From: Paraburkholderia translucens
Lineage (GTDB): Bacteria; Pseudomonadota; Gammaproteobacteria; Burkholderiales; Burkholderiaceae
Direction: 5' to 3'
NCBI RefSeq assembly: GCF_020881035.1
Contig: NZ_JAJITC010000026.1
Coordinates: 1 to 44,371 of the forward strand
DNA: 44,371 bases
The notes under the pieces: model-generated
Database searches by the model: none
Told to the model about the DNA's origin: nothing
The model's input: only the letters and a program-made list of their open reading frames with translations
Made by a program: the position numbers and the translations under genes
Shown here: positions 7,971 through 15,761 of the stretch, piece after piece
How the letters are laid out: every line of letters starts with the position of its first letter
Numbering within the stretch: the first letter of the stretch is position 1

Positions 7971-8810
7971 ATGACCATCGAGCACCCCGATCCTGCCCGC
8001 GACGCCCTCGGACTCGGCGGCTCTGTCTGGTTTCAGGCCGGCACGCAGACGCTCGGCGGCGCGGCGCGCATCGCGCTGCTTGCGGCGATCGGCGAGACCG
8101 GGTCGATCACGAGTGCGGCGAAGGCGGTCGGCATCAGCTACAAAGGCGCCTGGGATGCCGTCGACACGATGAACAACCTCGCCGGCGAGCCGCTCGTCGT
8201 GCGTTCGACCGGCGGCAAGGGCGGCGGCGGCACGACGCTGACGCCACGCGCCATGAAGCTGATCGAAACGTTTCGGGCAATCGAGCGCGAGCATCGGCGC
8301 TTTCTCGAACGCGCGGGCGCGGCAATCGGCGAGGGCTTTGCGCGGGACTGGGATCTGATCGGCCGCATCGGCGTGAAGACGAGCGCGCGCAATCAGTTCT
8401 ACGGCACGGTGTCGGCGATCGAGCGCGGTACCGTCAATGACGAAGTGTCGCTCGCGCTGCCCGGCGGTCACACGATCGTCGCGGTGCTCACGCATGAGAG
8501 CGCCGAAGCGCTCGGGCTCGCCGTAGGCGCGGCCGCGTTTGCGCTGATCAAGGCATCGTGGGTCGTGCTGCTCGTCGCCGATGATGGCGATTCACCGCTG
8601 AAGCTGTCGGCGCGCAATCAGTTGCGTGGCACGGTGCAGGGCGTGAAGCGCGGCGCGGTGAACGCGGAAGTGTCGCTCGGGCTCGCGGGCGGCGCAGTGG
8701 TCACCGCCGTCGTCACCAATGGCAGCATCGACATGCTTGGTTTGCAGGAAGGCGCGAGCGCGATCGCGGCATTCAAGGCGTCGAGCGTGATACTCGGCGT
8801 GAAGGATTGA
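7971..8810 (+). CDS. modE: Molybdate-responsive regulator ModE
   Basis: A 279-residue protein. The N-terminal winged helix domain includes ETGSITSAAKAVGISYKGAWDAVD (about residues 43-66), the ModE helix-turn-helix. Two Mop/TOBE repeats follow, each starting SARNQ (SARNQFYGTVSAIERG at about 138 and SARNQLRGTVQGVKRG at about 212); these bind molybdate or tungstate. Molybdate-loaded ModE represses modABC and can activate molybdoenzyme genes. It is convergent with modABC, and a ModE-like palindrome lies in front of modA, so autogenous control of uptake is the likely scheme. Length equals that of E. coli ModE (about 262) within normal variation. Confidence 0.93.
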   Translation: MTIEHPDPARDALGLGGSVWFQAGTQTLGGAARIALLAAIGETGSITSAAKAVGISYKGAWDAVDTMNNLAGEPLVVRSTGGKGGGGTTLTPRAMKLIETFRAIEREHRRFLERAGAAIGEGFARDWDLIGRIGVKTSARNQFYGTVSAIERGTVNDEVSLALPGGHTIVAVLTHESAEALGLAVGAAAFALIKASWVVLLVADDGDSPLKLSARNQLRGTVQGVKRGAVNAEVSLGLAGGAVVTAVVTNGSIDMLGLQEGASAIAAFKASSVILGVKD

Positions 8811-8848
8811 GCGCTGCCTGGCCGTAACGAGGGTGCAAAGCCATCCGT

Positions 8849-9559
8849 TCAACGAGGCGACGCCTCGCTTCGCGCATACCCCGCGAACGGATGATCCTCG
8901 CGCACGCGGCCATCGCTGACCTGCACGACCTGGTCGCCGAATGCGGCGACGTCGTCCGGATCGTGCGTGATCAGCACCATCGGAATATCGAGTCGCGTTT
9001 GCAGGTCCGAAAGCTCGCGCCGCATGCGCTGGCGCAGCGCGCTATCGAGCGCGGAAAACGGTTCGTCGAGCAGCAGCAGGCGCGGCTGCGAAACGAATGC
9101 GCGCGCCAGCGCGACGCGCTGCTTCTGCCCGCCCGACAGTTGCGCCGGATGATTGCCGGCCACGCCCCTCAACTCGAGCGCGTCGAGCCAGTAATCGACC
9201 TGCGGATGCGCGCCGCGCGTACGCGGATTGAGCCAGCTCCGGCGCAGCCCGAAACCGATGTTCTGCCGCACGTTCAGATGCGGAAACAGGGCGTAGTCCT
9301 GAAACAGATACGCGATCTTGCGCGCTTGCGGCTTCTGGTCGATGCCGACCGCGCTGTCGAACAGCGTGGTGCCATGCAGCGTGATCGACCCTTCGTCGGG
9401 ACGCAGCAGACCGGCGATCGCCTGCAACGTCAGGCTCTTGCCCGCGCCCGACGGCCCGAACAGCACGAGCCTTTGGGTGCTGGCGCGGAAGGCGACGTCG
9501 AGCGTGAAGTGCCGCTCGGCGGTCTCGAAGGTTTTGCGGATGGCGACGTCGAGCAGCAT
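8849..9559 (-). CDS. modC: Molybdate ABC transporter ATPase ModC (short form without TOBE domain)
   Basis: A 236-residue ABC ATPase. It has Walker A GPSGAGKS (about residue 35), Q-loop FQDYALFPHL, signature LSGGQKQRV (about 140), Walker B LLLLDEP and H-loop ITHD (about 193). It energises molybdate import with ModB and ModA. E. coli ModC is about 352 residues because it carries a C-terminal Mop domain. This copy stops soon after the ATPase core, so transporter-level inhibition through ModC is probably absent. It is the last gene of modABC; only one base separates the modB stop from its ATG. Confidence 0.93.
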   Translation of the reverse strand: MLLDVAIRKTFETAERHFTLDVAFRASTQRLVLFGPSGAGKSLTLQAIAGLLRPDEGSITLHGTTLFDSAVGIDQKPQARKIAYLFQDYALFPHLNVRQNIGFGLRRSWLNPRTRGAHPQVDYWLDALELRGVAGNHPAQLSGGQKQRVALARAFVSQPRLLLLDEPFSALDSALRQRMRRELSDLQTRLDIPMVLITHDPDDVAAFGDQVVQVSDGRVREDHPFAGYARSEASPR

Positions 9560-9560
9560 G

Positions 9561-10241
9561 TCAGCGGGATCTCAGAAGCGTGTGCTGCGGCACGAGGCGC
9601 CCGGCGAGCAGCAGGATCGTCACGCACGCAACCGAGGTCACGAGCACGAGGAAGTTGGCGGTGCTGTCGTCGCCGGCCTGCACGGCCGAATAGACCGCCA
9701 CCGACAGCGTCTGCGTGCGGCCCGGCAGATTGCCCGCGATCATCAGCGTCGCGCCGAATTCGCCGAGCGCGCGTGCGAACGCGAGCAGGCCGCCGGCGAG
9801 GATGCCGCGCGCGGCGAGCGGCAGCGTCACGCGGAAAAACACCGCGGCTTCGCTGACGCCGAGCGTGCGCGCCGCGCTTTCCAACTGCGGATCGACGCCT
9901 TCGAAGGCCGCGCGCGCCGACTTCAGCACGAGCGGAAACGCCACCACCGTCGACGCGATTACCGCGCCTTGCCACGTGAACACGAGCTGGATGTCGAAGC
10001 GGTAAAGCCACGCGCCGATCACACCGCGCCGGCCGAGCAGCACGAGCAGGTAATAGCCGAGCACCGTGGGCGGCAGCACGAGCGGCAGCATCAGAAGCGA
10101 ATCGATCACGTCGCGCGCGCCTGAGCGCCAGCGCGACAGACCGAGCGCCACCGCGACGCCGAGCACGAGATTGAGCGCAGTAGCCCAGCCCGCGACCTTC
10201 AGCGACAGCAGCAGCGGCACCCAGACCTGTTCCATGAGCAT
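9561..10241 (-). CDS. modB: Molybdate ABC transporter permease ModB
   Basis: A 226-residue inner-membrane permease with about five hydrophobic segments. The cytoplasmic EAA loop is ESAARTLGVSEAAVFFRVTLP (about residues 125-145), and ALGEFGATLMIAGNLPGRTQT is the conserved ModB block that follows. It forms the channel of the molybdate importer. Two nearby ATGs exist (10241 and 10235); the first is favoured by GGAAAGG about 4 nt upstream. It is separated from modA by 16 bp and from modC by 1 bp, within one operon. Confidence 0.94.
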   Translation of the reverse strand: MLMEQVWVPLLLSLKVAGWATALNLVLGVAVALGLSRWRSGARDVIDSLLMLPLVLPPTVLGYYLLVLLGRRGVIGAWLYRFDIQLVFTWQGAVIASTVVAFPLVLKSARAAFEGVDPQLESAARTLGVSEAAVFFRVTLPLAARGILAGGLLAFARALGEFGATLMIAGNLPGRTQTLSVAVYSAVQAGDDSTANFLVLVTSVACVTILLLAGRLVPQHTLLRSR

Positions 10242-10257
10242 GCGCCTTTCCGGCGAA

Positions 10258-11031
10258 TCAATGCGCGGGCTTGAAGCCGTACTTCGCGAGCACCGCCTGG
10301 CCAGCCGGCGACAGCACGAAGTCGATGAAGGCCTGCGCGTCGGCCGCATGGTGGCTGCCGTCGACTTGCGCGATCGGGTAGGTGATCGGCGTTTGCGTCG
10401 GCAGGCTCATCGCGACCTTGACCTTGTCGGGCATGATCGCGGCGTCGGTGCCAAATACGAAGCCGGCGTCGACTTCGCCGCGCGCGACGTAATCGAGGCT
10501 CTGACGCACATTCGACGCGAGCACCGCCTTGGCGCTCACCGCGTCCCACACGCCCGTGGCCTTGAGCGCGCCTTGCGTGTAGCGGCCGACCGGCACCGAA
10601 GCCGGATCGCCGAAGGCGACGCGCTTCACGTTTGCGGTCGTCAGATCGCCGAGGCTGGCGGGTGCGAAGTGACTGTCGCTCGGCACGATCAGCACCAGCG
10701 AATTGGCCGCGAAGTTGCGTCGCGTGGACGGCGCGACGACCTTTTGCGCAGCGGCCATGTCCATCGCCTTCTGATCCGCGGACGCGAATACGTCGGCGGG
10801 CGCGCCTTTGACGATCTGCTGCATCAGCACGTCGGACGCGCCGAAGTTCAGCAGGACCTTGGTGCCCGGATGCTGCTGCTCGAACGCGTCGCCGACCGCC
10901 TTGAACGCATTGGTCAGGCTGGCGGCGGCAGAGACCACCAGTTCATCCGCATGGGCATTCATGCTGGCCACAACAGAGGCGGCGGCTGCGACGCACAGCG
11001 CGTATCGCGCCAGACGGCGAGAGAGTGTCAT
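10258..11031 (-). CDS. modA: Molybdate-binding periplasmic protein ModA
   Basis: A 257-residue exported binding protein. A Sec signal peptide (residues 1-28) ends at ASMNAHA, followed by the ModA start DELVVSAAASLTNAF. The family's anion-binding serines lie in the AAASL segment and in the loop ASADQKAM; LVLIVPSDS and FGDPASVPVGRY are further ModA landmarks. It captures molybdate or tungstate in the periplasm and delivers it to ModB. It is the first gene of modABC. Confidence 0.95.
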   Translation of the reverse strand: MTLSRRLARYALCVAAAASVVASMNAHADELVVSAAASLTNAFKAVGDAFEQQHPGTKVLLNFGASDVLMQQIVKGAPADVFASADQKAMDMAAAQKVVAPSTRRNFAANSLVLIVPSDSHFAPASLGDLTTANVKRVAFGDPASVPVGRYTQGALKATGVWDAVSAKAVLASNVRQSLDYVARGEVDAGFVFGTDAAIMPDKVKVAMSLPTQTPITYPIAQVDGSHHAADAQAFIDFVLSPAGQAVLAKYGFKPAH

Positions 11032-11076
11032 GTAGGACCCGGAGTCGAACGTGAGCGGAAAGCAGCGGCTTGGAAA

Positions 11077-11106
11077 CGCTATCGTAATATATGCGCGGTT
11101 ATAGCG
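11077..11106. promoter_or_regulatory. ModE-like operator before modA
   Basis: CGCTAT (11077-11082) and ATAGCG (11101-11106) are inverted arms 18 bp apart with an AT-rich inner part. On the minus strand TATATT within it is a good -10 for modA. The size and the CGCTAT/ATAGCG outer arms resemble ModE boxes, whose consensus has CGnTATAT-type halves. The next downstream gene being modA supports the call. Confidence 0.6.
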
Positions 11107-11149
11107 GTGCGCACGATTTGGCGTCGCGCTTCACACGTGGAGTGAAGCG

Positions 11150-11908
11150 CTACGAAACCGTCAAGGAAGTTTGAAAACGCGCCGGAAAGCGCGGCGCAAG
11201 TGTGCTCACATGGTCCGACGCACCAGCGGGCTCGAGCCTATTGAGCGTTTGCGACAGTGGCGCGGCCACCGGACGGACGTCACGGCTGGCCCTCCATTTC
11301 GCGCGGATGAACGGCCGGTCGTGGCCGGACACTTTCAGTGCGATATGGGTGACCCAGCGTTGCGTCGGCACATGCACGCCGTGCATCGCGATGGCCAGCA
11401 CCATCATGCTGATGGCGACCGGCAGCGCCTGCAGCTGGCCCGGCTGCGCGTCCCACGCGATGCGCACGAACACGAGCGCTGCGAGCGCGCCGACGACGCA
11501 GCCGGTCATCGCTTCGGACGGCGAATGCGCGCTCAGCACGACGCGCGACAACCCCACCGCGATGCCGGCGGCAAGCCCCGCCAGCACGCCGAGCAGCCTA
11601 ACGGAGCGCCGCGCGGGCAATAGCATCAAAAATAGCGTGACTGGATAGACGGCCGTGGACAGCATGGCGTGACCGCTGACGCCAGTGAAATCGAGTTCGC
11701 GCACGCCGACACCCCAGCCGAGGAAAGCGATCTTGGTCACGGTCACGACGCCGATTGCCGTGCCGAGCAGGGCGAGCCAGCAGGCCGCGAGCCGCCACGA
11801 GTAGCCGACCGCCAACCACAGCGCGATAGCGAGCGCGAGCGGCAGCGTCATACCTGCGCCGCCGAGGCTGGTGATCGAATACCACAGGTGGATCGGTAAT
11901 TCGGGCAT
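11150..11908 (-). CDS. PAP2-family membrane phosphatase
   Basis: A 252-residue protein with about six hydrophobic segments and the PAP2 signature. Motif 1 is K-x10-R (KIAFLGWGVGVR, about residues 58-69), motif 2 is SGHA (about 77), and motif 3 is SRVVLSAHSPSE (about 119-130), in which the usual final Asp is Glu. The family removes phosphate from lipid phosphates such as phosphatidic acid or undecaprenyl diphosphate on the periplasmic face. The last 50 residues are hydrophilic and not typical of the domain. Substrate unknown. Monocistronic. Confidence 0.85.
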   Translation of the reverse strand: MPELPIHLWYSITSLGGAGMTLPLALAIALWLAVGYSWRLAACWLALLGTAIGVVTVTKIAFLGWGVGVRELDFTGVSGHAMLSTAVYPVTLFLMLLPARRSVRLLGVLAGLAAGIAVGLSRVVLSAHSPSEAMTGCVVGALAALVFVRIAWDAQPGQLQALPVAISMMVLAIAMHGVHVPTQRWVTHIALKVSGHDRPFIRAKWRASRDVRPVAAPLSQTLNRLEPAGASDHVSTLAPRFPARFQTSLTVS

Positions 11909-12269
11909 GGCAGGGGCGCGACACGGGTCACGTCAAATCGGGTTGGCGAGAATCGGCGCGCCACCGGCACGAAGCGCCGGTGTGGCCCGGATCGATCCCT
12001 CAGGGAATCAACCGCCAGTATAGTCGGGCATGGCGCGGCGGTCTTGCAACGCACTGCGCATTTTTGTGCGTCGAGTGTGGGCTGCCGAACAGGCATCCAG
12101 CCGGGTGACGGCAAGGCGGCAGCAAGGTTCGCCGAGGTTGCGATCGGGAAACGTAGCGGACTCAGTGTTCAGCAACGCATGAAAATTGATGTTATTGTGC
12201 ATTGCACAACTTCATGCGTTCTGTTGTCCTGGAGTTCGCTATTTACCCCTTTTTGCGAGGTCATCGCCG
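11909..12269. other. Intergenic region between divergent PAP2 and esterase genes
   Basis: No gene is seen. It holds a GC-rich hairpin (CACCGGC at 11962-11968 with GCCGGTG at 11976-11982). Nearer the esterase it holds the nested palindromes listed separately. It must contain the promoters of both flanking genes; no consensus -35/-10 pair stands out. Confidence 0.5.
12174..12220. promoter_or_regulatory. Nested palindromes upstream of PHB-depolymerase-like gene
   Basis: An outer perfect 10-bp inverted repeat (AACGCATGAA at 12174-12183, TTCATGCGTT at 12211-12220) encloses an inner perfect 15-bp palindrome, TTGTGCA-T-TGCACAA (12195-12209). The inner TGCA-T-TGCA core resembles the TGC/GCA inverted repeats reported for PhaR, the regulator of polyhydroxybutyrate granule genes. 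That would suit the esterase gene that starts 50 bp downstream. Confidence 0.55.
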
Positions 12270-13439
12270 ATGGCAAAAAGCCTGTCGAAAATCTGGCTGC
12301 GCGGTTTCAAGCGCCTGCTCGCGATCCAAACCGAACACGCGCAAAAAACCGCCAAGCGAGCGCAAGCGCGGCCCGTTCGCGCCGCCACCGCCAAACCGTC
12401 GAGCAAGACTCATCCACTCAAGCCGGCCGCTGCGCTGCGCACGCTCACGAGACGCGAAGCGCCGCGCGAGTCGCGCGTGCGTCCACGCGCGGCCGCGTGG
12501 GCGAGCGGCGCATGGACGCGCTCGTTCCATTCCGCGCCGGCCGCGCCCGGCCGGCTCGTCAATCACCTGCAGTACGGGCTCTATATCCCGTCCGGTCACG
12601 CACGTGAGGCGCTCCCGCTCGTCGTGATGCTGCACGGCTGCACGCAGTCAATCGACGATTTCGCCGAAGGTACGCGTATGAACCTGCTCGCCGACCGCTA
12701 TGGCTTCGCGGTTGTGTATCCCGAGCAGTCGAAGCATGCCCATTCGCACCGCTGCTGGCACTGGTACGACGCCGCCGGAGACGCGGAGGCGCGCGCGGTC
12801 GTGTCGCTGGTGGATGCGCTGGTCGAGCAGCACGGCTTTGATCGCGAACGTGTCTACGCGGCCGGGATTTCAGCGGGCGCGGGGCTAACGGCGCTGTTGG
12901 CCGTCAAATATCCGGAACATTTCGCCGCAGTTGCGCTGCATTCGGGCCCCGCTTTCGGCGAGGCGCGCTCCGGCGTGACCGCCATGGACGTGATGCGGCG
13001 CGGCGCGCGTCGTGAGCCGGTCGAGCTCGTCGACCAGAACACCAACGTCGCGCAGTATCCGGGCATGCCGGCTCTGATCGTCCACGGCGACGCCGACCAC
13101 GTGGTCACGCCGGTCAACGCGGATCAGTTGGCGGCACAGTTCCTGCGCCTGAACCGCTTCATCGACGCCAACGGCGCGCGCAAAGCCGGCGAGACGCGCG
13201 AAGACCGCAAGAATGGGGTCGTGACGCGCGATTATCTGCGCGGCGGACGGCGCGTGGTACGGGTGTGTCGCGTACAAGGGCTCGGCCACGCGTGGGCCGG
13301 CGGTGATGACGCGCTCCCGTTCCATTCCTCCAAGGGCCCGGATGCGAGCGCCATGCTGTGGGAGTTTTTCCGGCATCAGCGTCGCGCGGACGCGGGGCGC
13401 GTCGCGGAAGGACTGGCGACGTCCTCGGCTGGGCGATGA
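12270..13439 (+). CDS. PHB depolymerase family esterase
   Basis: A 389-residue alpha/beta-hydrolase of the esterase_PHB/LpqC type. A basic, Lys/Arg/Ala-rich N-terminal stretch (residues 1-95) precedes the domain. PLVVMLHGCTQS (about 118-129) supplies the oxyanion region, GISAG (about 202) is the nucleophile elbow with catalytic Ser, HGDADHVV (about 277) carries the Asp, and GLGHAWAGG (about 345) carries the His. Members cleave PHB oligomers or related esters. No signal peptide is visible, which favours an intracellular enzyme, and the basic N-terminus could bind granules or nucleic acid (inference). The start is set by GAGG about 11 nt upstream. Confidence 0.88.
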   Translation: MAKSLSKIWLRGFKRLLAIQTEHAQKTAKRAQARPVRAATAKPSSKTHPLKPAAALRTLTRREAPRESRVRPRAAAWASGAWTRSFHSAPAAPGRLVNHLQYGLYIPSGHAREALPLVVMLHGCTQSIDDFAEGTRMNLLADRYGFAVVYPEQSKHAHSHRCWHWYDAAGDAEARAVVSLVDALVEQHGFDRERVYAAGISAGAGLTALLAVKYPEHFAAVALHSGPAFGEARSGVTAMDVMRRGARREPVELVDQNTNVAQYPGMPALIVHGDADHVVTPVNADQLAAQFLRLNRFIDANGARKAGETREDRKNGVVTRDYLRGGRRVVRVCRVQGLGHAWAGGDDALPFHSSKGPDASAMLWEFFRHQRRADAGRVAEGLATSSAGR

Positions 13440-13480
13440 CGTCGCAACAACACTTCGGAAATTGAACAGTAGCGCGGATC

Positions 13481-13510
13481 TAGGGTTTTCCCTATAATAC
13501 GGGTTATCCC
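13481..13510. promoter_or_regulatory. Promoter with paired GGG-N4-CCC palindromes
   Basis: TAGGG-TTTT-CCCTA (13481-13494) and GGG-TTAT-CCC (13501-13510) lie 18 bp apart centre to centre and flank a perfect -10 box, TATAAT (13493-13498). A factor bound here would cover the core promoter, which suggests repression of the DUF3563 gene 40 bp downstream. Confidence 0.55.
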
Positions 13511-13549
13511 TTAGTCGTAAACGCCTAGCTTTCATTGCCGAGGTCGACC

Positions 13550-13732
13550 ATGTATCTGATTAGCCGCCTGTTCCTGTTCTTGACCAAGTCGCCCGACCAG
13601 CTCGCGAAAGAGCGCGCTGACGCCTATCTCGCTGAAGCGACCGATCTCTACGACCTCGAATTCCGCATGCGTAACCTCGATCGCGAAGCGAACGCGCGTC
13701 AGCCGTCGTGGATCAGCCAGCAACACGGCTAA
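13550..13732 (+). CDS. DUF3563 family small protein
   Basis: A 60-residue protein with the DUF3563 pattern: a hydrophobic N-terminus MYLISRLFLFLTK, then KERADAYLAEATDLYDLEFRMRNLDRE, ending in a polar tail. The family is common in Burkholderiales and has no known function. The central block looks like one amphipathic helix. GAGG lies 8 nt before the ATG. Its strong, palindrome-flanked promoter suggests tightly regulated, possibly high-level expression. It is followed by 150 bp without a gene before the convergent tspO. Confidence 0.8.
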   Translation: MYLISRLFLFLTKSPDQLAKERADAYLAEATDLYDLEFRMRNLDREANARQPSWISQQHG

Positions 13733-13884
13733 TCCGCCTGCCTCGAACCGGCTTCAGGCCGTTAGTTATCGGAACATCGGCGCGCGGTAAGGCGCCGGTG
13801 CTCCGGGGTCAGCCAACTCAGGCTGGCAGTCGCGTCGTCTCCTTCACCGTGAAGCGGCCCTCGGTTGCGCTCGCCCGGCTTCGC

Positions 13885-14343
13885 TCAAGCAGCCGGATTC
13901 ATCTGCCACAGCGCGTAATTCAGGAGCGCCGCATACGCGACCCACACGACATACGGCACCAGCAGAATCCCCGCCAAGCGATCACGTCGCCAGAACACAT
14001 ACGTCAGCATCACGATCAGTACGAGCAGGATCACGATGTCGAGCAGCCCCATCTCCGGCCGATGCAGGCCAAAAAACAGCCACATCCATGCGGCGTTGAA
14101 CACTAGCTGCACGACCCACAGGACGATTGCCGCGGTCAGGCCGTCGCGCTTCCATATGCGCCAGGCGGAAAACGCCATCAGGACGTAAAGCACAGCCCAG
14201 ACCGGCGGGAAGACCCAGTTCGGCGGATTGAAGGCAGGCTTTTGCAGACCCGCGTACCATGCGTCCGGCAAAGACAGACTCGCGGTCCAGCCGGCCGCCA
14301 GCGTCAGGATCAGAAACACGAGCAACGACGGCAGACGGCGCAT
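13885..14343 (-). CDS. tspO: TspO/MBR family tryptophan-rich sensory protein
   Basis: A 152-residue protein with five membrane helices and the TspO landmarks: WYAGLQKPAFNPPNWVFPPVW (about residues 29-49), NAAWMWLFFGLHRP (about 83-96) and a Trp-rich C-terminal half. Bacterial TspO proteins bind tetrapyrroles and affect porphyrin efflux or degradation and stress responses. GGAGG lies 8 nt before the ATG. No operon partner; it is convergent with the DUF3563 gene. Confidence 0.9.
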   Translation of the reverse strand: MRRLPSLLVFLILTLAAGWTASLSLPDAWYAGLQKPAFNPPNWVFPPVWAVLYVLMAFSAWRIWKRDGLTAAIVLWVVQLVFNAAWMWLFFGLHRPEMGLLDIVILLVLIVMLTYVFWRRDRLAGILLVPYVVWVAYAALLNYALWQMNPAA

Positions 14344-14560
14344 TTTCAGCCCTCCAGAGCTTGTAATTTCCTGATGTGAGCGGGCACTTACTTTCCGGGT
14401 AGAACCAAGGGACGCTCGCGGATCGGCTCATGATCGACGATCGGTTCGTGGAAATTCTCCACCACGACCATGCCAAATTAAACGATCCGCTCCGCGCCCT
14501 GCGGTGAGCCGTGAGCGGATCCCTAATGCCCGTGCGATCGGCCCAACGGCCGACTTTAAC

Positions 14561-14980
14561 TCACGCGACGTGCAGACGAACCGCGACGTTGTTGCGCGTG
14601 GCGTTCGAGTACGGACACACCTGATGCGCTGCGTCGACCAGTTCCTTCGCTGCCTCCGGAGCCACGCCCGGCAGCGAGATGCGCAGATCGATGTCGAGCG
14701 CGAAGCCGCCCTTGTCGTTCGGACCGATGCCGACGTCGGCGGAAACCTGCGTGTCAGCCGGCAGAGCCTGCTTGCGCTGGCCGGCGACGAACTTCATGGC
14801 GCTCAGGAAACAGGCCGAATAGCCTGCAGCGAACAGCTGTTCGGGATTGGTGCCCGCTGCGCCATTGCCACCGAGCTCGCGCGGCGCGGCCAGCTTGACG
14901 TCCAATGCATTGTCCGACGATACGGCGCGGCCGTCGCGGCCACCGGTGCTGGTTGCGCTTGCTTTGTAGAGGATGTTCAT
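14561..14980 (-). CDS. ohr: Organic hydroperoxide resistance protein Ohr
   Basis: A 139-residue OsmC/Ohr-family peroxidase. Two redox cysteines lie in AAGYSACFLSAMKF (Cys about 59) and AHQVCPYSNATRNN (Cys about 123); both are required for reducing organic hydroperoxides with lipoylated electron donors. The block GTNPEQLFAAGYSACF is diagnostic of Ohr. GGAG precedes the ATG by 7 nt. It lies downstream of ohrR on the same strand with a perfect operator in between, so peroxide-dependent derepression is very likely. Confidence 0.95.
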   Translation of the reverse strand: MNILYKASATSTGGRDGRAVSSDNALDVKLAAPRELGGNGAAGTNPEQLFAAGYSACFLSAMKFVAGQRKQALPADTQVSADVGIGPNDKGGFALDIDLRISLPGVAPEAAKELVDAAHQVCPYSNATRNNVAVRLHVA

Positions 14981-15083
14981 GGTGCTGCTCCTAATCAGGG
15001 TTGTCGGGGTTGGCATGTTTGCCGCCGTGTGCCGCTTCAACGGTTTGACGAAGCGCAAGGAACGCGGCGTGTGGTTAAGATAG

Positions 15084-15117
15084 TACACAAATCATTTGCG
15101 TGCAAATGATTTGTGTA
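15084..15117. promoter_or_regulatory. OhrR operator, perfect 34-bp palindrome
   Basis: TACACAAATCATTTGC (15084-15099), a GT centre, and GCAAATGATTTGTGTA (15102-15117) form a perfect inverted repeat with 16-bp arms. It lies between the end of ohrR and the start of ohr, about 100 bp before the ohr ATG. OhrR dimers bind AT-rich palindromes of this type in front of ohr. Confidence 0.85.
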
Positions 15118-15151
15118 GCGCCGCGTGAGCCGGTCTGTTGCATCGAACGCA

Positions 15152-15604
15152 CTACTGGTCCATGAAATCGTTGAGTGTCTTGCGCAGGCGCGTCAGGTCG
15201 TCGCGCAGTTGCAGCAGGAAGTCCGGCGTTTGCTGGGTCGCGCAGAGAATTTCGCCGGGCACCTCACGCGCCTGACGCTTGAGCGCCTTGCCCGCGCCGG
15301 TGAGGCGAATGTATACGAGGCGCTCATCGTCGGTGCCGCGGACACGCTCGACCAGGCCCTGCGCCTCGAGGCGCTTCAGCAGCGGTGTGACCGTCGCTGG
15401 ATCGAGACTCAGGCGCGTAGCCATGTCCTTGACGGTGACGTCGTCGGTTTCCCAAAGCACGAGCATCGCCAGATATTGCGGATACGTGAGGCCGAGCTTT
15501 TCTAGCAGCGGCTTGTACGCTTTCGTCATCGCAAGCGAAGTCGAGTAGAGCGCGAAGCAGAGTTGTTCGTCGAGCGTGAAGGGCGGGGCGGGACGCTGGG
15601 TCAT
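15152..15604 (-). CDS. ohrR: MarR-family peroxide-sensing repressor OhrR
   Basis: A 150-residue MarR protein. The reactive peroxide-sensing cysteine lies at LDEQLCFALYS (Cys16), as in OhrR. The winged helix includes VTVKDMATRLSLDPATVTPLLKRLEAQGLV (about residues 56-85) and the wing RGTDDERLVYIRLT. A second cysteine near ILCATQ (about 120) could allow disulfide formation, as in the two-cysteine class. Oxidation releases it from DNA. Operators lie both downstream (before ohr) and upstream (before its own start), so it probably also represses itself. Confidence 0.94.
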   Translation of the reverse strand: MTQRPAPPFTLDEQLCFALYSTSLAMTKAYKPLLEKLGLTYPQYLAMLVLWETDDVTVKDMATRLSLDPATVTPLLKRLEAQGLVERVRGTDDERLVYIRLTGAGKALKRQAREVPGEILCATQQTPDFLLQLRDDLTRLRKTLNDFMDQ

Positions 15605-15631
15605 GATCCATCTCGGCTAAAAGAGTGTACG

Positions 15632-15653
15632 AATGGATTGCACGCAAACCATT
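15632..15653. promoter_or_regulatory. Degenerate second OhrR operator before ohrR
   Basis: AATGGATTGC (15632-15641), AC, GCAAACCATT (15644-15653) is an inverted repeat with one mismatch pair. It shares the TTGC-NN-GCAA core with the perfect operator at 15084-15117. It lies 28 bp upstream of the ohrR ATG, suggesting weaker autoregulation. Confidence 0.6.
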
Positions 15654-15761
15654 GTGCCGCAAATCGATTCAGGATGACGAGCTCCGGCAAGAGGTGGTGC
15701 GAGAGAGTCCCCGAGCGAAGTCGCGCGGGCGCCAGGACGGCACCCGCGCGGCAACGACGGA

